A stretch of 64,000 bases of DNA, from positions 2,833,792 to 2,897,791 of the forward strand of contig NZ_KV440953.1 in the NCBI RefSeq assembly GCF_001636425.1. The letters are read 5' to 3'. How positions within the stretch are numbered: the stretch's first letter is position 1; every line of letters starts with the position of its first letter. Below the pieces are notes generated by a model. It was given only the letters and a program-made list of their open reading frames with translations. It had not been told where the DNA came from and ran no database searches. The position numbers and the translations under genes are program-made. Shown piece after piece: positions 56,460 to 64,000 of the stretch. This stretch comes from Heyndrickxia acidicola. GTDB lineage: Bacteria; Bacillota; Bacilli; Bacillales; Bacillaceae_C.

Positions 56460-57617
56460 ATGGATAATCGAAATAAAGTTTTAATAAACTATAATATAAT
56501 ACTCGTGCTGCTTTTACTTTTTTTATCCAGTTGTGTGGCGATTTATTTTGCACAGCAAACCCACCAGTATACCACTAACTTTGTTGTGAGGCAGATCCTC
56601 TGGTATATCGTTGGAGTTCCTATTATTATTGGAGTAATGCAGCCTGATGAAGAACAATGGCGCAACATCACCTGGATATTCTATGGTGTTTGTATTTTTT
56701 TATTAATTCTCTTGATTGTTGCTCCTGCCAGTATTGCGCCTGTCCGAAATGGAGCAAAGTGCTGGTTTGTTCTTCCAGCCATTGGTTCTATCCAGCCATC
56801 AGAATTTATGAAGGTAGGATTAATTCTGACATTAAGTAAACTGATTTATGATCATAATGCAAAGCATCTTCATAAAACATTAAAGACAGACATCCTCCTT
56901 ATAGGAAAACTTTCCATTGCTACGTTTATCCCCATTGCTTTAATTATGAAGCAGCCGGACCTTGGAACAGCTCTTGTAATGATGTTTTTATATTTTGTCA
57001 TGCTGCTGGTTTCCGGAATAAGCTGGAAGCTTCTAGTTCCTGTTATTACTGCAACAGCCGGTATTGGCACACTCGTTATTTATTTAGTTTTGGCAGATCC
57101 GCTTCTTTTGCAAAAATATTTGCATGTATCTACGTACCAATTTGACCGGATTAATTCATGGCTAAGGCCTCAGGAATATGCAAAGACACTGGCATATAAC
57201 TACCTGCAGACAGTTAGGGCGATTGGTTCCGGAATGATGAGCGGGCATTTTCATTCTGGATCAAAAGTATATATTCCAGAAAAGCAATCCGATTTTATTT
57301 TTAGTGCAATAGGTGAGAATTTTGGATTCATTGGGAGCAGCTTTGTGATTTGTCTGTTTATGAGCTTGGTTTTCAATATTATTCTAGTCGGTTTAAAAAC
57401 AAAAGACGCTTACTCGTCCTATATTTGTGCCGGTATCATTGGTGTCATTGTTTTTCACGTTTTTGAAAACGTAGGAATGGATATTGGAATTCTCCCGATC
57501 ACCGGTATACCGCTTCCTTTCATAAGTTACGGAGGCAGCTCCTTGCTTAGCAATATGTTCGCCATTGGACTGGTACTAAATATAAGTTCCCGCAACCGGT
57601 CTTTCTTTTTTGATTAA
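56460..57617 (+). CDS. SEDS-family protein (FtsW/RodA/SpoVE type)
   Basis: This 385-residue polytopic protein belongs to the SEDS peptidoglycan glycosyltransferases, which polymerise lipid II with a class B PBP. About ten membrane segments are visible. The catalytic Asp is in MKQPDLGTALVMM; GAKCWFVLPAIGSIQPSEFMK and PEKQSDFIFSAIGENFGFIG are the conserved loops, and ITGIPLPFISYGGSSLLSNM is the C-terminal signature. It resembles the RodA side more than FtsW, but there are several Bacillus paralogues and no partner PBP gene is adjacent. GTTGGTG precedes the ATG. Confidence 0.87.
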   Translation: MDNRNKVLINYNIILVLLLLFLSSCVAIYFAQQTHQYTTNFVVRQILWYIVGVPIIIGVMQPDEEQWRNITWIFYGVCIFLLILLIVAPASIAPVRNGAKCWFVLPAIGSIQPSEFMKVGLILTLSKLIYDHNAKHLHKTLKTDILLIGKLSIATFIPIALIMKQPDLGTALVMMFLYFVMLLVSGISWKLLVPVITATAGIGTLVIYLVLADPLLLQKYLHVSTYQFDRINSWLRPQEYAKTLAYNYLQTVRAIGSGMMSGHFHSGSKVYIPEKQSDFIFSAIGENFGFIGSSFVICLFMSLVFNIILVGLKTKDAYSSYICAGIIGVIVFHVFENVGMDIGILPITGIPLPFISYGGSSLLSNMFAIGLVLNISSRNRSFFFD

Positions 57618-57634
57618 TGCTGGGTGAAGCATGC

Positions 57635-57663
57635 AAAAAGCATGGCGCACGCCATGCTTTTTT
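57635..57663. terminator. Bidirectional terminator between the SEDS and ABC genes
   Basis: AAAAAGCATGGCG / GCCATGCTTTTTT: a 12-13 bp stem with a four-base or shorter loop and T tracts on both strands, between convergent genes. Confidence 0.85.
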
Positions 57664-57679
57664 GTGCCAATATGTTTGA

Positions 57680-59395
57680 TCAGCGCTGAAGTTGCACCTG
57701 ATGAAGCCTTGCAAAAATACCACCCCGTTCCAATAATTCATCATGCCCTCCTTCTTCTGCAATTCCATCCTCTGTTACCACAACAATCCTGTCAGCATCA
57801 CGAATGGTTGCGAGCCTGTGGGCAATAATTAATGTCGTACGATTTTTCGCAAGTTCATTCAGTGCCTTTTGAATGATCATTTCAGTCTCCGTATCAAGGG
57901 CCGATGTAGCTTCATCCAGTATAAGGATGGGTGGATTCTTAAGGAACATCCTTGCGATAGCCAGTCTTTGCTTTTGCCCTCCTGAGAGCTTTAATCCACG
58001 TTCCCCTATTTGTGTTTCCAAGCCGTCAGGAAGTGATTGGATCATCCCTTCCAAGTGAGCCCGTTTTGCTGCTTCTTCAATTTCTTCATTACTTGCCCCT
58101 AATTTTCCGTATGCAATATTTTCACGCAGCGTTCCTGTAAATAAAAAGACATCCTGCTGGACAATTCCAATTTGAGATCGAAGGGATTCAAGCGTCATAT
58201 TACGAATATCCATTTCATCAATCATTATGCATCCCTCATTAACATCGTAAAAACGAGGAATTAACGAGCATATCGTTGTTTTTCCTGCTCCAGAAGGCCC
58301 TACGAATGCCACGGTTTCACCTGCTTGTATAGTTAAGTTAATGTCGTTAAGTACCTCTTTGCTATCGTCATACCTAAAACTTACATCACGGAATTCTATA
58401 TCCCCAATAAACGAATCTACCTTGATGGCAGCCTCAGAATCTTCAATTTCAGGCTCTTGATCCAATATTTCTGTAAACCGCTTGAAACCGGCCATCCCTT
58501 TTGGATAGATTTCCATCAGTGCACTGATTTTGTCAACAGGCTTAAAGAGAACATTAACATACAAAACAAACCCGACCAGCTCACCATAGGAAAGCTGATG
58601 ATGGTAGCTGAGCCATGCACCGAAAACTAGAACGGCAAGTGTCATGATCCTTGTCATCATATAAATGCCAGATAAACTGAAAGACATTACTTTATATCCT
58701 CCAAGCTTAGCGAGACGGTATTTTTGATTATTATCAGTAAAACGTAAAATCTCATAAGCTTGATTGGTAAAGGATTGAACAACACGGATTCCAGATACAC
58801 TGTCCTCTACTCTTCCATTAATATCAGCAATTTCACCGTACATTTTATCCCATGCTGTATTCATTCTTAAATTACTAATAATAATTAGGAGAATTAAAAA
58901 AGGAATGATACAAATTGTTACCAATGCCAATTTAGCGTTCAGTGTAAACATGATCCAAAAGGCGCCTATAATCGTCATAAATGATATAAATAAATCCTCA
59001 GGACCATGATGAGCCAGCTCGCCAATATCAAACAAATCATTTGTAATTCTACTCATAATATGGCCAGTCTTGGTATTATCAAAAAATTGGTAGGACTGCT
59101 TCTGTACATGCTGAAACAACTGCTGGCGCATATCAGTCTCGATATTAATCCCCAGCATATGTCCCAAATAGTTAACAATAAACTGCAGAAAGGTACTGAA
59201 TATGTAGAGCAGAAGCAGCCCTGCACTTACGGTGATAATGGTCCTCCAGTCCTGACCTGGTAAAAGTTTGTCAATAAACCATTGGACAGCAAGTGGAAAA
59301 GCAAGCTCAAGCAACGCAACTATAATGGCACTGGAAAAATCGATAATAAATAGCCTTCGATGCGGCCTATAATACGAAAAAAATTTGCGAATCAT
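57680..59395 (-). CDS. ABC exporter, fused membrane and ATPase domains
   Basis: This 571-residue half-transporter works as a dimer, exporting lipids, peptides or drugs. The membrane domain (1-320) has six segments. The ATPase has Walker A GPSGAGKTT, Q-loop VQQDVFLFTGTLRENIAYG, signature [14 protein letters not shown], Walker B ILILDEATSALD and switch His in IAHRLATI. It resembles the YwjA/MsbA-like Bacillus exporters. ATG at 59395; the ribosome binding site is weak (AGGAGACC). Convergent with the SEDS gene. Confidence 0.9.
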   Translation of the reverse strand: MIRKFFSYYRPHRRLFIIDFSSAIIVALLELAFPLAVQWFIDKLLPGQDWRTIITVSAGLLLLYIFSTFLQFIVNYLGHMLGINIETDMRQQLFQHVQKQSYQFFDNTKTGHIMSRITNDLFDIGELAHHGPEDLFISFMTIIGAFWIMFTLNAKLALVTICIIPFLILLIIISNLRMNTAWDKMYGEIADINGRVEDSVSGIRVVQSFTNQAYEILRFTDNNQKYRLAKLGGYKVMSFSLSGIYMMTRIMTLAVLVFGAWLSYHHQLSYGELVGFVLYVNVLFKPVDKISALMEIYPKGMAGFKRFTEILDQEPEIEDSEAAIKVDSFIGDIEFRDVSFRYDDSKEVLNDINLTIQAGETVAFVGPSGAGKTTICSLIPRFYDVNEGCIMIDEMDIRNMTLESLRSQIGIVQQDVFLFTGTLRENIAYGKLGASNEEIEEAAKRAHLEGMIQSLPDGLETQIGERGLKLSGGQKQRLAIARMFLKNPPILILDEATSALDTETEMIIQKALNELAKNRTTLIIAHRLATIRDADRIVVVTEDGIAEEGGHDELLERGGIFARLHQVQLQR

Positions 59396-59467
59396 GAAGC
59401 GGTCTCCTATTCTTCTATTTTTATTGCTCAGTTAAAAGCCCAGTAGTGTTGGAGAGGAAGAAGCAGC

Positions 59468-59623
59468 ATGACATCAGTGAAAAAGTGGCTAAGCCTGCAT
59501 GCAGAAAACAAACGCATAAAAGCAAAGGACTGTCATCACCGATACCTTCCACTCAAGCATACTTCCTCCTATATTCGTACTATATACATCATTATCCTGC
59601 TGCCCTGTTTAAATAGCTGCTGA
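59468..59623 (+). CDS. Possible 51-residue basic protein
   Basis: GGAGAGG lies before ATG at 59468. The product is basic at the N-terminus (KKWLSLHAENKRIKAK) and hydrophobic at the C-terminus (IRTIYIIILLPCLNSC). No homologue comes to mind and no terminator follows. It is divergent from the ABC exporter and may be a chance frame in its promoter region. Confidence 0.3.
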   Translation: MTSVKKWLSLHAENKRIKAKDCHHRYLPLKHTSSYIRTIYIIILLPCLNSC

Positions 59624-59887
59624 AAAGATACACCGCTTCTATTGCTGGGAATGAACAAAATTTCTTTGAAATATCATTTCTTAATGTGCCTCAGCAAATT
59701 AAAGTTAATTTTCAAACTTAGGGATGAAATAGTAAAATAGAAGCAATTATTATGGAATATTACAATTGTTAAATCTCGCCCTTTCCCCTATCTTTTTGGA
59801 AGGTTTCTGGTAGAGTTAAAGTATGCAAAACTTTTTCCAATGAATCATGTTCTAAGTATTCCCTTTTAAAGGGAAGGAGATGAAAAA

Positions 59888-60112
59888 ATGAACTTAGTAC
59901 AGATCATTAAAATGCTTGATGATTTAAAAATAGATCCATATGTCAATTCTCACGTCACTCATACATTACGGAATAACCATAAGGAAGTAGCCTTTAGTTA
60001 CTCAAAGGAATCAGAAGTCTTCCACCTTCATGATATATGTAAAAATCGAACAACAGAATATTCCTATCTTGAGGATATCGCTAACGTCTTATACAACTTT
60101 ATAAAAGATTAA
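59888..60112 (+). CDS. Small cytosolic protein, unknown (perhaps YkuJ-like)
   Basis: This 74-residue protein is preceded by GGAAGGAGAT and followed by a terminator, so it is very likely expressed. The pattern of strands and the end EYSYLEDIANVLYNFI recall the small DUF1797 (YkuJ) fold, but similarity is too weak to assign. No membrane segment. Confidence 0.6.
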   Translation: MNLVQIIKMLDDLKIDPYVNSHVTHTLRNNHKEVAFSYSKESEVFHLHDICKNRTTEYSYLEDIANVLYNFIKD

Positions 60113-60118
60113 TATAAG

Positions 60119-60146
60119 AAAAGCTGCCTGTTCAAGGCAGCTTTTT
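60119..60146 (+). terminator. Terminator after the 74-residue gene
   Basis: AAAGCTGCC / GGCAGCTTT stem with a seven-base loop and T tract. Confidence 0.8.
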
Positions 60147-60245
60147 GTGTGCGTTCATCTTATAAGCGGTTATAGGTTTATTTAAAGGTTGATAACTGTT
60201 TGTTTTTCAGCACATCTAAGAATCGACAGAGTTCTTCAACAACTC

Positions 60246-60620
60246 CTATTTATAGAATACTTTTTCTACATTATACTTAGATTTTTGGTTATTAATGATG
60301 TACGTTTCGTAGATTTCCCTTTCGGCAGGATCTTCTACATAAAATACACAAATCTTGTGGATTTCATCTCGATGTCCTTTGATTGGAGAAACATTGTCTT
60401 CAAAATGCTTCTGCACTCTTTGTCTTAGCTTTCTGGCTTTGCCTACAAATAAAAGTTCCCCTTTAACATTATAAAATAAGATGATTCCTCCTTTATCTCT
60501 TGGAATCAGCCTAAAATCAACAAAGTTATATGCACTGCTGATTTTGTGGTCTTTTTCGTCTCCTGCTTGCTTTTGTTTTGTTACAACAACATCCGGCTTC
60601 GGCATTTCTATCTTAATCAT
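60246..60620 (-). CDS. GIY-YIG nuclease-like protein (YurQ/UvrC N-terminal type)
   Basis: This 124-residue protein has a GIY-YIG fold. GIILFYN and LLFVGKARKLRQRVQKHF correspond to the two halves of the signature (GII and FVG in place of GIY and YIG), the Arg of RQRVQ is the catalytic arginine position, and EIYETYIINNQKSKYN provides the Glu and Asn. It resembles UvrC N-terminal-like proteins such as Bacillus YurQ. The loss of both signature tyrosines leaves catalysis uncertain. A weak AGGAAGT precedes the ATG. Confidence 0.72.
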   Translation of the reverse strand: MIKIEMPKPDVVVTKQKQAGDEKDHKISSAYNFVDFRLIPRDKGGIILFYNVKGELLFVGKARKLRQRVQKHFEDNVSPIKGHRDEIHKICVFYVEDPAEREIYETYIINNQKSKYNVEKVFYK

Positions 60621-60937
60621 TAGATTGTCACTTCCTATTTTTATTAAGTCTATTTGTACAAAATGTAGGTTTTACATTTAATTCTTGATTTATAGCTTGT
60701 TTCTCATAACTCTTTTTGCTTAGAATTACAGAGCATTGCATTTGTCTTTTAGGAGCAAAAACATAAAAAGAGCTTTTTTAAATGGTAACACATGAATAGA
60801 GCAAAAATCCATTATAGCATGGTTATTTGCAATTGGGCGGATTTATCCTCATTATTTTTTGTTATTAACCTCATGTTCATTCAGAATGATGCTTTTTACG
60901 AAAAAAAGCACCTACTTAATCTAACCCTTTTGTACTT
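60621..60937. other. Spacer, no gene seen
   Basis: AT-rich sequence with no frame carrying a ribosome binding site. The only recognisable element in the gene-free stretch to 61038 is the R2 repeat that follows. Confidence 0.4.
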
Positions 60938-61000
60938 TTATGCATTACCGTAAGTAAGGGGTCAGACCCCTTTAATGGAGTAAAGCATTAAACAATCACC
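60938..61000. repeat. R2 palindromic repeat
   Basis: TAAGGGGTCAGACCCCTTTA core with ATGCATTACCGTAAG on the left and TGGAGTAAAGCATTAAACAA on the right, matching other R2 units. Confidence 0.75.
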
Positions 61001-61038
61001 TTATTGAACAGGTTTTGCCATACCTGAAACAAAAATTC

Positions 61039-61272
61039 CTATTTAGTTAATCCCTCTCTCTGCAGTACCACCTTTTGTTTTCTTCCTTTATGACTAATGT
61101 AATTATTCTTCCACCAGGCCCATACGGAAGCAACTGAAGTTAATACCCATGTCAGAGTACTTTCCATTTCGGCATTACTATACGGGAGTGGCGGATGGCC
61201 ATTCATGACTAGTATTTGATTAATTAAAGCTGCGGCCAAAAAAATTGTTCTGACCATTGATCCCATGTCCAT
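61039..61272 (-). CDS. SPP1-type phage holin, solitary
   Basis: This 77-residue protein matches the SPP1 holin family: MVRTIFLAAALINQILVMNG (about 6-25, first membrane segment), PLPYSNAEMESTLTWVLTSV, ASVWAWWKNNYIS (second segment with the Trp-Trp-Lys-Asn-Asn motif) and a basic tail. GAGGTGAAG precedes the ATG. No endolysin or other phage gene is next to it. Such isolated holins in Bacillus may serve in spore mother-cell lysis or be prophage relics. Confidence 0.85.
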   Translation of the reverse strand: MDMGSMVRTIFLAAALINQILVMNGHPPLPYSNAEMESTLTWVLTSVASVWAWWKNNYISHKGRKQKVVLQREGLTK

Positions 61273-61656
61273 TTTTCTTCACCTCATTACATCTTATTTA
61301 GAGGTATCATCATTTATGGCTTATTCTCTTTTTCTCCCGTCCATTTTTCAACTTCAACCTTAGTTGCAATCTTCTTTTAAAAAGAACCAACCGTTTCTCA
61401 AAAGGTGCGGCATAACATTTTTTAGTGTACAAACTGGCAGCAAGCATCACAAATGGGGATCTTTTTCTACTAAAACCAATAAGCATTCCTTTTAATTTTG
61501 ACGGCGGACATACACCATTTTAAAACAATAGAGCAGCATGTCTTTTAAAAAACCTTAAACTTTGCAAGGTAAAATTGGGTAAAGTGACCAGTACAACTAA
61601 GGCATTACACCATATAATGATATCGTATCAAAGATAAATTCGAGGAGGAAAAAAAT
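61273..61656. other. Spacer between the holin gene and cotD
   Basis: No gene seen. Its right end holds a SigK-like promoter for cotD: tACa near 61592 and CATATAATG at 61611-61619, which differs from CATANNNTA only in the last base. The remainder is AT-rich. Confidence 0.45.
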
Positions 61657-62118
61657 ATGCATTATGATAATTTAGGCTATAGCAACGTAGGAATGGGTGG
61701 CTTTAGTAATGTGGGATTTGGTCATAGCAATGTGGGATTCGCTCCTAGTAATGTAGGATTTGGCGGGTATGGCCACATGGGAGTACCAGGATGCCATATG
61801 CCTGTTGAAGAGTGTCCGCCGACAGTTATGCCAACTCAATTTGACCCAGGATGTGTTTCTCCACCTAGAGAATATGTGAAAACAAATGTTATAAATAAAG
61901 TAGTTGCACACGTCCATCCAACTCATACTACTAATGTTAACAGACACGTTATTCATCACGAGCACTATTTCCCTCACACTGAATCTTGTGTAAATGAATG
62001 CTGCGAAACACACTCCATGTGTGGAGCACCAGTAAATCCTTGCTGCGGAGGACCAGTGCCATACGGACCAGGGTTTGGCCACGGACACGGCTTCGGCTGG
62101 GGACATGGTTGCTGCTAA
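61657..62118 (+). CDS. cotD: Inner spore coat protein CotD
   Basis: This 153-residue coat protein has the CotD core VVAHVHPTHTTNVNRHVIHH, then EHYFPHTESCVN (about 87-118), rich in His. The N-terminus adds four repeats of the form SNVGF (residues 9-13, 17-21, 24-28, 31-35) and the C-terminus is Cys/Gly/His-rich (CCGGPVPYGPGFGHGHG). These ends probably help cross-linking in the coat. AGGAGG precedes the ATG. A SigK-like -10 (CATATAATG) is at 61611, consistent with late mother-cell expression. Confidence 0.9.
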   Translation: MHYDNLGYSNVGMGGFSNVGFGHSNVGFAPSNVGFGGYGHMGVPGCHMPVEECPPTVMPTQFDPGCVSPPREYVKTNVINKVVAHVHPTHTTNVNRHVIHHEHYFPHTESCVNECCETHSMCGAPVNPCCGGPVPYGPGFGHGHGFGWGHGCC

Positions 62119-62131
62119 ATTTTAATAGAAC

Positions 62132-62169
62132 AGCACAGGGGCTGTGAGCAATCACCCCTTGTGCTTTTT
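62132..62169 (+). terminator. Terminator of cotD
   Basis: AGCACAGGGG / CCCCTTGTGCT stem with a 13-base loop and T tract. Confidence 0.75.
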
Positions 62170-62171
62170 GA

Positions 62172-62263
62172 TGTTGTTGAAGCTGCTCGTTTTCAGCTCA
62201 TTCGTGTGAAACAGTGTTTAACACGAATGAGCTGAAAAACAACAGCGTTCTATAACAGAGCCT
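62172..62263. repeat. R3 MITE-like element with hairpin
   Basis: Arms GTTTTCAGCTCATTCGTG and CACGAATGAGCTGAAAAAC form a ~18 bp hairpin. The right end AACAACAGCGTTCTATAACA and GAGCC match the R3 end at 6921-6943, while the hairpin sequence differs. The left end is cut by the cotD terminator. Confidence 0.65.
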
Positions 62264-62309
62264 CAAAAAAAGACATCCAGTCAAGATGCCACAATCGTTT
62301 TAATGCAAA

Positions 62310-62383
62310 GTCGGAAGACAGGATTCGAACCTGCGACCCCTAGTCCCCCATACTAGTGCTCTACCAAGCTGAGCTATCCCTAT
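62310..62383 (-). tRNA. tRNA-Pro(GGG)-like gene with damaged acceptor stem
   Basis: On the minus strand, D-arm GCTC-AGCTTGGTA-GAGC, anticodon arm CTAGT-ATGGGGG-ACTAG (anticodon GGG) and T-arm GCAGG-TTCGAAT-CCTGT are intact and nearly equal to Bacillus tRNA-Pro. The acceptor strands do not match: ATAGGGA against CTTCCGA gives one Watson-Crick pair, where Bacillus tRNA-Pro has CGGGAAG with CTTCCCG. The 3' end reads CTTTG with no CCA. It is probably a tRNA pseudogene; isolated, not in a tRNA cluster. Confidence 0.75.
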
Positions 62384-62532
62384 ATAACTTAGTATTCAAA
62401 TTAATTTAATTATATACAATACTATCCAGGGTCACAAAACCTTATAAAAAAATGAACATAACAGTTGTATAAGAACATACTTTCGCATAAACTAAAGCTA
62501 AATAACTAACTAATTATCCAGGAGTGTTCAAA

Positions 62533-62784
62533 TTGGAGCTAAACATTCGAGTACTGGTGGTTATTGAAGGCAGTCGATCTCTTCACTTTGGACGTTTTAA
62601 AGTGAATGACCTCACTTTCCCGCTGAATTCCCATGAGGAAGCTGCCCGCTATGGTTACCAGGTGTATCAAAGAATTAAATATGAAACCGGCTACCGGAAA
62701 ACAGAGTTGCTAAATGCCACATACAATGGAGAACATGATATTACAGACCTCGTAAAAGAAGTGGAAAGACAATTATTGAAATGA
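62533..62784 (+). CDS. Hypothetical protein, 83 residues
   Basis: I do not recognise this protein. AGGAG lies eight bases before TTG at 62533 (MELNIRVLVVIEGSRSLHFG); a GTG at 62524 is closer to the site and less likely. The sequence is a mix of strands and a C-terminal helix (DITDLVKEVERQLLK), soluble, with no cysteine. It lies among sporulation genes, but nothing ties it to them. Confidence 0.6.
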   Translation: MELNIRVLVVIEGSRSLHFGRFKVNDLTFPLNSHEEAARYGYQVYQRIKYETGYRKTELLNATYNGEHDITDLVKEVERQLLK

Positions 62785-62936
62785 CTATAAGCGCCTTTTG
62801 TTTTTTGTTATACATTTCTGGACATGTTCTGGCCTCCATGTGGAGATGGCTTTACATAAGGGATACCCGCCTATACGCCTTGCAGCTTAGTTGAATACAC
62901 TAACTCAAACAGGAATTTTATAAAGGATGGTTGATT

Positions 62937-63158
62937 ATGCCGGCTTTTTTAGGAGGCGTTCAAATCTTGAATGTCAGCGGAACCGCTGGGGTCCATTTCG
63001 GAGACTCCGCCTACCTCTCCCCTAAATCATCAAGCTTAACTACAAATGGAGCAGGCGGCGGAAATGAAGGGGCTTTTGTTACAAGCAACAATTGCGTCAG
63101 CACAAATAATACTATTGATACAAGTATTGCGGAACAGCCAATTACAGCAAACAATTAG
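62937..63158 (+). CDS. Spore germination protein, GerPF/GerPA family
   Basis: This 73-residue protein has the family opening MPAFLGGVQILNVSGTAGV, then HFGDSAYLSPKSSS and a Gly/Asn/Ser-rich end. GerP proteins lie in the spore coat and let germinants reach the inner membrane. The ATG at 62937 follows AAAGGATGG. It is a single-gene paralogue outside a gerP operon, like B. subtilis YpzD. A terminator follows. Confidence 0.85.
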   Translation: MPAFLGGVQILNVSGTAGVHFGDSAYLSPKSSSLTTNGAGGGNEGAFVTSNNCVSTNNTIDTSIAEQPITANN

Positions 63159-63173
63159 TGCAGTGTATGGAAT

Positions 63174-63209
63174 GGCAAAAACTTTTTAGCCGAGAGCAGT
63201 TTTTGCCTT
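63174..63209 (+). terminator. Terminator of the gerPF-like gene
   Basis: GGCAAAAACT / AGTTTTTGCC stem with a 14-base loop, followed by a short TTC tail. Confidence 0.55.
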
Positions 63210-63437
63210 CTTCATCAAAATGCTGCCTCATTATTCTTTCGTAATAATTTCGCCTTTTTATTCGCTTCTCGTCTAATACATAAACATTAAGTTTACTTAT
63301 TCGTTATACAATACACCTTATATTAAATTCATTAAAATAAATCCTAAAAATCATTCATTTAACGCTAATACTTTTTACTTTTTCTGCCGATATAATGTGT
63401 AAATCATTAACATTTCTTACAAATAGGAGCAGCGGCA

Positions 63438-63611
63438 ATGCTAAAAATACTTTTACCAAAAGACCTAGTTGATGAAATTGAGCAATTAAGGCATTCCATG
63501 ATGGTTTTAGGACTTCAGAAAGGGCTCAATGATCCTGAAACGATAAAAACCAGCCAAGAATTAGATAAACTAATAAATTTAACGTTGAGAAACGGTTTAG
63601 AAGCATCTTAA
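63438..63611 (+). CDS. Spo0E-like aspartyl-phosphate phosphatase
   Basis: This 57-residue protein matches the short Spo0E family, two helices that dephosphorylate Spo0A~P and so delay sporulation. The signature SQELDKLINLTL (about 38-49) is present, preceded by IEQLRHSMMVLGLQKGLNDP (about 14-33). AGGAG lies seven bases before the ATG. Its terminator overlaps the stop region. It would oppose the KinB-like kinase encoded at 53658. Confidence 0.85.
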   Translation: MLKILLPKDLVDEIEQLRHSMMVLGLQKGLNDPETIKTSQELDKLINLTLRNGLEAS

Positions 63612-63626
63612 TGTGCTTCTTTTTTT
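63599..63626 (+). terminator. Terminator of the spo0E-like gene
   Basis: AGAAGCA / TGCTTCT stem containing the stop codon in its loop, with seven T residues. Confidence 0.75.
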
Positions 63627-63693
63627 GTAATTTCTCTTAACTGACCAAGTCCGTTTTTAAAAAAACCAGCATTTTTTCCCCAATAAATATGAT

Positions 63694-63720
63694 AAAGCCA
63701 ACAATCACATGTTGGCTTTT
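63694..63720. terminator. Terminator of the gene at the right edge
   Basis: AAAGCCAACA / TGTTGGCTTT with a six-base loop. It serves the minus-strand gene ending at 63733. Confidence 0.65.
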
Positions 63721-63732
63721 AAACTAAATGTA

Positions 63733-64000
63733 TTATTGGACAAGCATTTTCAATCTATTATTTGCTACCCTTGATTCCATTGATGACTCGGTTAAAATTT
63801 GAAGCATCATATTTTTATTGGCCATCTTCTTCAAGGTGAAAAAAACCGTTGGCTTATACTCTTTAATAATCGTCATAATTTCAACAATTGGCAGGGGATC
63901 TTTAATGCTGATCTTCAAAAAATCCCTGAGAAAACTTAAAAATTCAGCGGCATTTTTAGAACGATCCGGATACTTTTCTAATAAGTCGTAAAATCTCCTT
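63733..64000 (-). CDS. C-terminal fragment of an unrecognised protein
   Basis: The last 88 or so residues of a gene that begins beyond the right edge. The frame is open through the edge (RRFYDLLEKYPDRSKNAAEF.. at the visible start). It is helical and basic, ends NNRLKMLVQ, and shows no motif I recognise. A terminator follows the stop codon. Confidence 0.6.
   Translation of the reverse strand, partial: RRFYDLLEKYPDRSKNAAEFLSFLRDFLKISIKDPLPIVEIMTIIKEYKPTVFFTLKKMANKNMMLQILTESSMESRVANNRLKMLVQ

Overview
The window is chromosomal DNA from a low-GC, spore-forming Gram-positive of the family Bacillaceae (Bacillus sensu lato). The evidence is the gene set (CotD, GerPF-like, Spo0E-like, KinB-like and YteA proteins, MreBH, FloT/NfeD, MccA/MccB), the AGGAGG-type ribosome binding sites with frequent GTG/TTG starts, and Bacillus-type regulatory RNAs (a branched-chain T-box and a class I preQ1 riboswitch). 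The species cannot be fixed from the sequence alone.

Layout. 1-1330: divergent hmp (cut by the left edge) and nsrR, with two tandem copies of a ~150 bp repeat between them. 1386-5130: a MerR-controlled fatty-acid operon (MerR, acyl-CoA ligase, acyl-CoA dehydrogenase). 5180-12580: M29 aminopeptidase, MFS transporter, YteA-type zinc-finger protein, hutH and acyl-CoA thioesterase, separated by repeat-rich spacers. 12700-13080: two phased 21 bp repeat arrays. 13251-17598: peptidoglycan-recycling cluster nagZ-amiE-namZ, in which namZ is destroyed by a deletion plus a micro-inversion. 18194-29720: branched-chain amino acid locus ilvD-[T-box]-ilvBNC-leuABCD-ilvA. 30392-35400: mreBH, aldo/keto reductase, and the flotillin genes nfeD2-floT behind a textbook SigW promoter. 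35515-41436: a response-regulator remnant, MATE pump, preQ1-controlled queF, a GlcNAc PTS permease and a methyltransferase. 41645-47580: reverse transsulfuration operon yrrT-luxS-mccA-mccB and a divergent polar amino acid ABC importer. 47916-52388: carbonic anhydrase, UvsE, and a compact three-gene unit SDR / QueA paralogue / VOC protein. 52486-52700: hairpins repeated at exactly 52 bp. 53033-64000: a KinB-like kinase, SEDS protein, ABC exporter, a lone holin, small orphan genes, a tRNA-Pro(GGG)-like gene with a damaged acceptor stem, and spore genes (cotD, gerPF-like, spo0E-like).

How the genes fit together. Three themes recur: synthesis of branched-chain and sulfur amino acids, salvage of cell-wall sugars (NagZ, AmiE, NagE), and sporulation with envelope biology. 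The accessory signal is mostly non-coding. Three families of dispersed palindromic repeats, two helically phased tandem arrays and a predicted ~60 nt hairpin RNA lie in the spacers. No prophage, CRISPR array, complete insertion sequence or recognised defence island is present. The most unusual coding unit is the SDR/QueA-paralogue/VOC operon at 50274-52388.
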